Shown piece by piece: positions 58,090 through 64,000 of a DNA stretch of 64,000 nucleotides. How positions within the stretch are numbered: position 1 is the stretch's first letter; each line of letters starts with the position of its first letter. The notes below the pieces were generated by a model. The model saw nothing but the letters and a program-made list of their open reading frames with translations, was not told the DNA's origin and did no database searches. Origin of the DNA: Streptomyces sp. A2-16. Its GTDB lineage: Bacteria > Actinomycetota > Actinomycetes > Streptomycetales > Streptomycetaceae. A program made the position numbers and the translations under genes. The stretch is from positions 5,208,001 to 5,272,000 of the forward strand of contig NZ_CP063808.1 in the NCBI RefSeq assembly GCF_018128905.1, read 5' to 3'.

Positions 58090-58746
58090 CTACGACCGCG
58101 GTGTGCTGACCCAGTGCCACGTGGTGAGACGAGGGTGCCCCGGCAGTTCGGTGCGGCCGGTGGCCCACAACAGGGTGAGCCAGGGGTCCTTGCCGCCCGG
58201 TGCCTCCGGAAACAGACGGGCGAGCACCCGCGAGCAGAGAGCGGAGGGCGGGGTCCAGGCGAGCCCGAGGCCTTCGGCCACATCGTGCATGTGGACCAGC
58301 GTCTCCACCACCCCCATGGCCGCGAAGCCTTCGGGATCCGACACCCCGGCTGCGTGGTGGGCGCGGACCCGCGACGGCGTCGTACGCACCATGGCGACCA
58401 GCAGCGCCCCGCACGCCTCCAGCACCTGCACCAGGCCGGCCGGACCCGCGGCCCGCTCGGCCAGGACGAAGTACGCGGGCCCGTCCGGCCTCCTCTGGCG
58501 CAACGCGAAAGGCACATGGGTGTCCAGCGGCGGGCTCTGCGGCCCCAGTTGCACGGCGTAGTACACCAGGTCGTTGGCCAGGTGCTCGACGGTCTCCCAG
58601 CAGTCCCACTCCAGCGAACCTGCCTTGTCTCCCCACCCTTCCGCGGGTGCGTCCCGAAGGATGCTCACGGCGAGCCGCACGGCAAGGTCGACGTCGTCCG
58701 CGGTGACGGGAGACAGGACTGATCGGGTTTCGACTGATCGAGACAT
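58090..58746 (-). CDS. maleylpyruvate isomerase-like / DinB-superfamily protein (218 aa)
   Basis: Four-helix mycothiol-dependent maleylpyruvate isomerase N-terminal layout: WDCWETVEHLANDLVYYAVQ near residue 50 and VVETLVHMHDVAEGLGLAWT with the metal-type His near 160. The C-terminal part (TELPGHPRLTTWHWVSTPRS) matches the closing of this family. Substrate unknown; such proteins use mycothiol to modify small molecules. Confidence 0.82.
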   Translation of the reverse strand: MSRSVETRSVLSPVTADDVDLAVRLAVSILRDAPAEGWGDKAGSLEWDCWETVEHLANDLVYYAVQLGPQSPPLDTHVPFALRQRRPDGPAYFVLAERAAGPAGLVQVLEACGALLVAMVRTTPSRVRAHHAAGVSDPEGFAAMGVVETLVHMHDVAEGLGLAWTPPSALCSRVLARLFPEAPGGKDPWLTLLWATGRTELPGHPRLTTWHWVSTPRS

Positions 58747-58812
58747 CGCAGCACCGTATCGCGAGGGAAGAAGGCGATCCGCCCTGTCCGGCCGACCGTC
58801 GCGGACGACGCG

Positions 58813-59020
58813 CTATCGGCGGACGAGGTGGGTCAGGGTGGCCCCGTTGGGGAAGGCGGTGCGCTCGGCGACGTCGAAGGCGGTGGGGTCGAAGGCACCG
58901 TCGACCACCGGGATTCCGGTACCGGCGATGACCGGATAGGTCTTGATCAGCAGCTCGTCGATTCGCTTGGGAAGCGGAACAGGGAGGCGCACGAAAACCG
59001 TCAGGGTGCCACGGCCGCCA
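58813..59020 (-). pseudogene. RibD C-terminal/DHFR-like remnant
   Basis: The minus strand reads PLPKRIDELLIKTYPVIAGT, GIPVVDGAFDPTAF and ERTAFPNGATLTHLVRR, the C-terminal end of a RibD-type protein (I-D-E-L-x-[IL]-x-x-x-P-V-x-x-G-x-G). The N-terminal half is missing, and the fragment runs into unrelated sequence near 59020 by eye. Related in type, not sequence-identical, to the gene at 52559. Confidence 0.75.
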
Positions 59021-59128
59021 GTCCTTGGCGCCCGCACCACGGCCCGCCGCATCGCCACACGTACCAAGGGCGGGCCCAAGCATCCCAAAACCATGGTCAG
59101 CAAGCGAGGTTGCAGGGAAAATGGCGTC

Positions 59129-59947
59129 ATGACGCACGAAGGCTCTTCCATCGACCCGTCCAAGCCCAGCATCGCTCGCGTGTACGACTACCTGCTGGGC
59201 GGCAAGGACAACTACGCCGTGGACCGTGAGATCGGCGACGTGTTCAAACGCGACCTGCCCGGCTCGGTGGCCATCGCCTTCGCCAATCGGTCGGCCCTGA
59301 CCCGCGCGGTCGCGGAGATCGTCAAGACCACCGGCATCCGGCAGTTCGTCGACTTGGGCAGCGGTCTGCCGACCGCCGACAACGTCCACCAGGTCGCGCA
59401 GCGGTACGCCCCCGAGGCCCGGGTCGTCTACGTCGACATCGACCCCCAGGTCCTGGTCCACGGCCGGGCGTTGCTGGAGAAGGACGACCGGACCCGGGTG
59501 GTCCCCGTCGACGTGCGCGACCCCGAGGGCATCCGCACCCACCCCGACACCCTGGACATCATCGACTTCACTCAGCCCGTCGCCGTCATGTTCAGCGCCA
59601 TCCTGCACCACGTCAACGACGACGAGGACCCGGCCGGCATCGTCCGCTACTGGCGCGAACAAGTGCCCTCCGGAAGCCACTTCTTCGTCAGCCACTTCCG
59701 CTCCGGCAACAACCCGGAGACGCGGGAGGCCGAGAAGGTTCTCCAGCAGACCTTCGGCCGCGGCCGGTGGCGCACCGACGCGGAGATCGCCGGCCTCCTC
59801 GACGGGCTGGAGATCCTGGACCCCGGCATCGTCCCCGCGCCCCTGTGGCGGCCCGCCGCGACCGACTCCCCGTGGAACGACGACGGACCGCGTCAACTCA
59901 CGGTCTGGGAAAACCTCATCGCCGCCGGTCTGGCCCGCAAGCCCTGA
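59129..59947 (+). CDS. SAM-dependent methyltransferase, DUF574 family (272 aa)
   Basis: Signature start PSIARVYDYLLGGKDNYAVD, motif I FVDLGSGLPTADNVHQVAQR, VVYVDIDPQVLVHGRALLEK and a closing FVSHFRSGNNPETREAEKVL. These fit DUF574 (Methyltransf_19), a large Streptomyces family. AGGGAAA precedes the ATG. Substrate is unknown; members cluster with anti-sigma and wall genes in many species. Confidence 0.9.
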   Translation: MTHEGSSIDPSKPSIARVYDYLLGGKDNYAVDREIGDVFKRDLPGSVAIAFANRSALTRAVAEIVKTTGIRQFVDLGSGLPTADNVHQVAQRYAPEARVVYVDIDPQVLVHGRALLEKDDRTRVVPVDVRDPEGIRTHPDTLDIIDFTQPVAVMFSAILHHVNDDEDPAGIVRYWREQVPSGSHFFVSHFRSGNNPETREAEKVLQQTFGRGRWRTDAEIAGLLDGLEILDPGIVPAPLWRPAATDSPWNDDGPRQLTVWENLIAAGLARKP

Positions 59948-60007
59948 CCGCCCGCCGGGTCGACGGCGCCTCCACCGCCTTCGGTCCCCACCCGCCGCCC
60001 GTCGTCC

Positions 60008-60715
60008 TCACCTGCCGGGATCCAGCCGGTCGGCGAGGTCGTGGGCCATGGCGCTGGTGAGGTCTCCGTCGTAGACGCCGACGATCTCGATACGGCCAAC
60101 GGTGACCGCGTCGGACACCATGGGGGTGCCCCAGAGTTTGCCGTCGACGACAATGGCGAACTCGTTGCGCGGGGGCGGGGCCGACGCGAGGGAGCCGGTG
60201 AACGTGGCGAAACGGGTCCGGTCGGCGGGCGTGAGGGTCACTTCCACCCCCCAGCTGCCCTTGACCGTGCCCTTCTCGGCCTTCGCGGAGGCCACGCGGA
60301 CACCGCTCATGCCGCCGGCCTCGTCGGCGTGGATGCACATCGCCGGGTAGGTCTCGGTGCGGTGCACGGTATAACCGCTGCCGGCCGGGGTGCAGGCCCG
60401 CTCGGTCGCCGAGGTGACCGGCAGGAAGGAGACCGTGGCCGCCTTCGCGGCGCCACGTCCTTCGGCGGGCTGCACCACATGAGCGCGCGGCGGGTCGTCG
60501 TCCGCGACGGCCACCCAGGCGGTGGCAACCGCCGCGGCCAGCGCCACCCCGGCACCGGCGCGCGCCAGCCGCTGCCGCCGCCGGGCGACCCGCAACGCAC
60601 CGTCCGCCAGGCCGACCAGATGGGCGCCGGCGTCACCGTCGTGCTCCCGGACATGCGTGTGCAGGGTGTCGTGCAGCAGCGTTTCGTGCAGCAGCTCCCC
60701 GGTCGAGTCGTTCAT
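60008..60715 (-). CDS. membrane protein with SecD-head-like domain, probable sigma-factor partner (235 aa)
   Basis: N-terminal cytoplasmic helices, one transmembrane segment (GAGVALAAAVATAWVAVADD, about 54-73), then an extracytoplasmic domain. The latter has VEVTLTPADRTRFATFTGSL, EFAIVVDGKLWGTPMVSDAV and GVYDGDLTSAMAHDLADRL, parallel in order to the P1 head of SecD (compare VAIVLDGKIISSPQV and ITGAFDDSEAKELALLING in the 44372-46597 protein). The start overlaps the sigma-factor stop (ATGA), so it is likely its membrane-bound partner, but no classical zinc anti-sigma domain is visible. Confidence 0.8.
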   Translation of the reverse strand: MNDSTGELLHETLLHDTLHTHVREHDGDAGAHLVGLADGALRVARRRQRLARAGAGVALAAAVATAWVAVADDDPPRAHVVQPAEGRGAAKAATVSFLPVTSATERACTPAGSGYTVHRTETYPAMCIHADEAGGMSGVRVASAKAEKGTVKGSWGVEVTLTPADRTRFATFTGSLASAPPPRNEFAIVVDGKLWGTPMVSDAVTVGRIEIVGVYDGDLTSAMAHDLADRLDPGR

Positions 60716-61260
60716 GCGGTCACGCCCCTTCCGGAGGCAGTGGAGGAGGAGGCGGACGGCCCGGCCTCGCTCAGGGTGGCTCGGAGAGTGGCGAGCGCCT
60801 TGTGGGTCTGGCTGCGAACCGTTCCCTGGGCGACGCCCAGAATCGTGGCGATCTCGTGGTCCGGCCGGTCCTCGAAGTACCGCAGCACGATCACCGCACG
60901 CTGGCGCCTGGGCAGCCGCCGCAGCGCGGCCATGATGTCCTGCCGTTGGACCACGGAGTCGGCCAAGTCGCCGCTCTGGCCCTGGGGTCGGTCCGGCAGG
61001 GTGTCGGTGACCGTCTCCCTCCCCCAGCTGAGGAGTCGGAAGCGGTCCACCTGGGCGTGGTAGAGCGCCCGGCGCACATAGATCTCCGGCTGCTCCCGGT
61101 CACGCAGCTTCGACCAACGCCGAGCGGTGGAGGCGAGCGCGGTCTGGAGCAGGTCCCGGCCCTGTTCCCAGTCCCCGGTCAGCAGGTATGCCGTGTGCAG
61201 CAGCGATCTCGACCTCGCCGCCACGAAGTCGCGGAACTGGCGTTCCTCGTCGGCGTTCAA
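60712..61260 (-). CDS. SigE-family ECF RNA polymerase sigma factor (182 aa)
   Basis: Region 2: FRDFVAARSRSLLHTAYLLT and YVRRALYHAQVDRFRLLSWG. Region 4: QDIMAALRRLPRRQRAVIVL and DHEIATILGVAQGTVRSQTH. Length and sequence match the SigE-family ECF group. The TTG at 61260 follows GGGAGGGCACT. Coupled to the SecD-head-like gene, which probably sequesters it at the membrane. Confidence 0.88.
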   Translation of the reverse strand: MNADEERQFRDFVAARSRSLLHTAYLLTGDWEQGRDLLQTALASTARRWSKLRDREQPEIYVRRALYHAQVDRFRLLSWGRETVTDTLPDRPQGQSGDLADSVVQRQDIMAALRRLPRRQRAVIVLRYFEDRPDHEIATILGVAQGTVRSQTHKALATLRATLSEAGPSASSSTASGRGVTA

Positions 61261-61619
61261 AGTGCCCTCCCTCGTTCCCCTGTGAAGACGGGTGCGGCAG
61301 GGGGTTCGACTGCCTTGCCGGCCGGACTTTCTCGAACACCTCGCCGTCAGGTGCCTCACAGGCGGTCCGGACGGGCCGATGACGGGCGGGAGTCGAGGCC
61401 GGTGCATCGCTTGGTCGCCGCGCACCCGTCCCCTCTCGATGCCAGGAACCGACACGTATCGTCGCCGTATCCAAAACCGCATACGGGCCCGCAACACCGC
61501 GCTCACTTGGCTGTCGGCATGTCCTACAGCGAGTCAGCGTGCACAGCAGTCCCGGCCCGTTCGTACCCCAGGTGCATCGGCGTACCGTCCCGGAACGTCG
61601 GTGTGAGGACGGCGGGCCA

Positions 61620-62768
61620 GTGAGTCGGACCGAGTCCCGCCCAAGGGCCGTGGGCGGGAGCCTGACGGTAGGCCCGATCAGCGCTGCCGCGCACCTGGAC
61701 TTCGTGCGGACACAGCGTTCGGTCAGCTTCCTGCAGACCCCGGCGTGGGCTCACGTGAAGACCGAGTGGGGCGGCGAGTCCCTCGGCTGGTTCGACGGTG
61801 GGCGGCTGGTCGGTGCCGGGCTCGTCCTGCACCGACCGGTGCCGCGGCTCGAGCGCTTCACACTGGCCTATCTCGCCGAGGGTCCGGTCATCGACTGGAC
61901 CGGCGACATCGACGCGTGGCTCGACCCCCTGGCGGCCCGTCTCAAGGCCCACGGCGCCTTCGCGATCCGGCTCGGCCCGCCGGTGCGCACGGACACCTGG
62001 AGCGCCGCCCAGATCAAGGAGGGCATCGCCGACCCGGGCGTGAACAGGCTCACCGAGTTGTCCGGGCAGTGGGCCGACCCGGTCGGGGCCCGTGTGACCA
62101 GCCGGCTGAGGGACGCCGGCTGGTTGCCGCAGAGCCCGCAGGACGGCTTCGGGGTCGGGCATCCTCAGTTCAAGTACGAGGTTCCACTGGCCGGGAGAAC
62201 CGAGGACGACCTGCTTCGGAGCATGAACCAGCTGTGGCGTCGCAACATCAAGAAGGCGGCCAGGGCGGGAGTCGAGGTCACGACCGGTGAGGACCTCAAG
62301 GCCTTCCACGACCTCTACCTCCACACCGCCGAGCGCGACCGCTTCACACCCCGGCCGCTGCGCTACTTCGAGACCATGTTCGCGGCGCTCGAAGCGGAGG
62401 ACCCCGAGCGGATCAGGCTCTACCTGGCCCGTCACCAGGGAGACCTGGTCGCCGCCACCATCCTGATCCGCGTCGGCACCCACGCGTGGTACGCCTACGG
62501 CGCCTCCTCCACCGAGAAGCGCGAAGTGCGCGGCTCCAACGCCTGCCAGTGGGCGATGATCCGGGATTCCCTGGCCTCCGGCTGCGACATCTACGACCTG
62601 CGTGGCATCACCCCCACCCTCGACCCCGACGACCCGCATGCCGGGCTGATCCAGTTCAAGGTCGGCACCGGCGGTCGCGCGGTGAGGTACGTCGGCGAAT
62701 GGGACCTGCCGCTGCGGCCGTTGGTCTACCGGGCCTTCGACCTCTACATCACGCGGCGCGGGCGATGA
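61620..62768 (+). CDS. FemX/FemAB-type lipid II glycyltransferase-like protein (382 aa)
   Basis: Two GNAT-like lobes: RSVSFLQTPAWAHVKTEWGG near residue 24, RSMNQLWRRNIKKAARAGVE in the linker near 198, GTHAWYAYGASSTEKREVRG and ASGCDIYDLRGITPTLDPDD in the second lobe, then HAGLIQFKVGTGGRAVRYVG. This is the FemX/FemAB pattern; such enzymes add glycine from Gly-tRNA to the lipid II stem in the cytoplasm. The GTG has GAGGACGG upstream. Paralogues are common, so it may not be the essential copy. Confidence 0.9.
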   Translation: MSRTESRPRAVGGSLTVGPISAAAHLDFVRTQRSVSFLQTPAWAHVKTEWGGESLGWFDGGRLVGAGLVLHRPVPRLERFTLAYLAEGPVIDWTGDIDAWLDPLAARLKAHGAFAIRLGPPVRTDTWSAAQIKEGIADPGVNRLTELSGQWADPVGARVTSRLRDAGWLPQSPQDGFGVGHPQFKYEVPLAGRTEDDLLRSMNQLWRRNIKKAARAGVEVTTGEDLKAFHDLYLHTAERDRFTPRPLRYFETMFAALEAEDPERIRLYLARHQGDLVAATILIRVGTHAWYAYGASSTEKREVRGSNACQWAMIRDSLASGCDIYDLRGITPTLDPDDPHAGLIQFKVGTGGRAVRYVGEWDLPLRPLVYRAFDLYITRRGR

Positions 62769-62852
62769 ACGGATCCTCGGAGTGAGCATCGAGGAGCTGG
62801 ACCTAGCCGGTGCAGCTGCCCGGTCACAGGCGATGGGTGTGCGGCGCAAGGC

Positions 62853-63788
62853 TCAGTGGGGAAGCACCCACCCCGGAGCCCAGGTCCCGGCGGCGTCGCG
62901 GCCGGCTCCCGTGGCGGCGAGGTGGGCACGGAGGGTGGCCAGTGCCGGGTGGGGGTTGTCGCGGTGCCAGAGGAGCGAGTGCGGGTAGACAGGCGTCGGA
63001 TCGGTCACCGGGATGCGGCGCAGACCGTGGTCGACGGGCCAGATGAGGCGGGTGTGCTCGCCCATGAACGTGGCCAGGGCCGGGGTGTCGGCGATGGTGT
63101 CGAGGAGCGCGTCGGAGCCGAAGTTGGGACCGGTCACCTCGATGGTGAGGCCGAACTCGCCGACGAGGTCGTCGTAGTAGGCGCCCCACTCGGTACCGGG
63201 GGCGATGCCGGGCATCCAGATCCGGTGCCTGGTGAGCTGGGCGACGGTCAGCGATCGGGCGTCCGCCAGAGCATGGGCGGGGCCGGTGAGCAGCTGAAGC
63301 GGCTCGTCGAGGACCCGGACGGACTCGATGTCCTCGGGAAGGGGTCGACCAGGCGCAGCGACGGCCCGGAAGGACGCGTCGATCGCACCGGAGAGAATCG
63401 CTGCGACGGCCGTCTCGATGTCGAACAGCATCATCACGTCGAGGTCGATCTCGGGATGTGCCCGGTGGAAACCGCGCATCAGATGGGACTGCGCGCTGCG
63501 CGAGGCGAGCACGTCGACGCGAAGCGGACGGCGGCCGGGGCGCACGGACGCGCCCGCACGTTCGGCGACCCTCAGCAGCTCGCGTGCGTGGGGCAGGAAC
63601 GCCTGACCGTCGATGGTGAGCTCGGCGCCGCGTGGGGCGCGGGTGAACAGCCGCACACCAAGGGTGCGCTCCAACGCGGCGATGCGCTTGGAGACGGCCT
63701 GCTGGGTGATCGAAAGGTCGGTGGCGGCCTTCTGGAACTGGCCCGCCTCCGCGACTGCGACGAAGGTGCGTACTGCTTCGAGATCCAC
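62853..63788 (-). CDS. LysR-family regulator (311 aa)
   Basis: N-terminal HTH (VRTFVAVAEAGQFQKAATDL, SITQQAVSKRIAALERTL) and a substrate-binding domain (about 90-300; VDVLASRSAQSHLMRGFHRA, LQLLTGPAHALADARSLTVA). The GTG at 63788 with GGGTGGG upstream gives the normal length; a longer frame exists. Divergent from an MFS transporter gene at the window edge. Confidence 0.87.
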   Translation of the reverse strand: MDLEAVRTFVAVAEAGQFQKAATDLSITQQAVSKRIAALERTLGVRLFTRAPRGAELTIDGQAFLPHARELLRVAERAGASVRPGRRPLRVDVLASRSAQSHLMRGFHRAHPEIDLDVMMLFDIETAVAAILSGAIDASFRAVAAPGRPLPEDIESVRVLDEPLQLLTGPAHALADARSLTVAQLTRHRIWMPGIAPGTEWGAYYDDLVGEFGLTIEVTGPNFGSDALLDTIADTPALATFMGEHTRLIWPVDHGLRRIPVTDPTPVYPHSLLWHRDNPHPALATLRAHLAATGAGRDAAGTWAPGWVLPH

Positions 63789-63806
63789 GGCGACCCACCC
63801 TAGTGA

Positions 63807-63821
63807 ACAACCAGCGGTTGT
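63807..63821. promoter_or_regulatory. dyad between LysR and the MFS gene
   Basis: ACAACC-AGC-GGTTGT, perfect 6-bp dyad, 19 bases upstream of the LysR start, with a further GGTTGT to the right. A LysR autoregulatory box is likely. Confidence 0.5.
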
Positions 63822-63927
63822 GAACTGCCGCCCGACCGGTTGTTTGACCTGCTGTTGTTCTGTCCGCTTGGCTCTCCTCGGCCAACGTCGGCTTGTTCGC
63901 ACGGGAACCGAGGAGAGTGCGCTGAGC

Positions 63928-64000
63928 ATGGTGGGCAGGAGACGGTTGGGCCGAAAGTTCGGCTGGCTGTGGGCGTCGTACGCGGTGAGCGCCTACGGGT
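63928..64000 (+). CDS. probable MFS transporter (3' partial)
   Basis: MVGRRRLGRKFGWLWASYAV then SAYG before the window ends. The basic lead and first half of a transmembrane helix ending GWLWASYAVSAYG fit the opening of a major-facilitator transporter. GAGGAG lies upstream. Only 24 residues are visible, so the family is tentative. Confidence 0.55.
   Translation, partial: MVGRRRLGRKFGWLWASYAVSAYG

Overview
The window is very GC-rich, strongly biased to G/C at third codon positions, and uses many GTG starts. It carries a lipid II-directed FemX-type transferase, LacI/MarR/PadR/LysR/Lrp switches, SigE-family sigma and many secreted glycosidases. This points to an actinomycete, most likely Streptomyces, and to an accessory (arm-like) part of its chromosome. 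No rRNA, tRNA, CRISPR array or complete insertion sequence was recognised.

Layout. (1) 1-12.5 kb: plant-glycan locus, with a GH95 alpha-L-fucosidase carrying a ricin-type lectin (5' end outside the window), a small secreted protein, a GH36 alpha-galactosidase, a GH43 enzyme, a secreted GH5 endoglucanase with CBM_X2/CBM46-like modules, a LacI regulator and a GH2 beta-galactosidase. The set fits fucosylated, galactosylated hemicellulose such as xyloglucan: the GH5 enzyme cuts outside and the signal-less GH36, GH43 and GH2 enzymes finish inside. Two identical GAAGCGCTTC palindromes precede the GH36-GH43 pair. (2) 12.5-18.1 kb: a GlxA-type AraC regulator, a saccharopine-dehydrogenase-like reductase, a scar of decayed DNA (IS5-type transposase tail, possible thioredoxin remnant, 7-bp repeat) and a Tat-exported GH29 alpha-L-fucosidase. 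(3) 18.2-29.5 kb: mixed single genes: a frameshifted methyltransferase, an Lrp/M20 peptidase divergent pair, an F420-type nitroreductase, an isochorismatase-like hydrolase, a second NAD-dependent DNA ligase, a phosphotransferase, a MarR/VOC divergent pair, a coiled-coil protein and a MEKHLA protein. (4) 29.5-33.1 kb: LysR regulator divergent from pcaF-pcaI-pcaJ (3-oxoadipate to succinyl-CoA plus acetyl-CoA). (5) 33.2-37.7 kb: a secreted beta-helix protein (possibly GH141) and a PadR-acyl-CoA dehydrogenase unit. (6) 37.8-42.5 kb: a macrodomain/class M sirtuin operon that runs into an NTF2-like gene, next to a two-domain NTF2-like protein and an AraC regulator. (7) 43.3-51.6 kb: a metallo-beta-lactamase-fold hydrolase, a SecD-SecF fusion, a NarL-type two-component pair, then two DksA/TraR zinc-finger proteins, a short MreB-like protein and an Rv1733c-like membrane protein. 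(8) 51.6-64 kb: an ArsR-SRPBCC-RibD module, a decayed SMP-30-like gene, a PIG-L/Mca-type amidase, an FG-GAP secreted protein, an MDMPI-like protein, a DUF574 methyltransferase, a SigE-family sigma with a membrane partner carrying a SecD-head-like domain, a FemX-type transferase and a LysR/MFS pair.

The points I rate most worth pursuing are the macrodomain-SirTM-NTF2 operon, the DksA-DksA-MreB-like-Rv1733c run beside a two-component system, the sigma partner with a SecD-like domain, and the fucosylated-hemicellulose locus with its paired operators. Pseudogenes and remnants are frequent (about 14.8-15.4, 18.3, 29.3, 54.3-55.0 and 58.8-59.0 kb). All functional calls come from reading motifs by eye; no database search was run.
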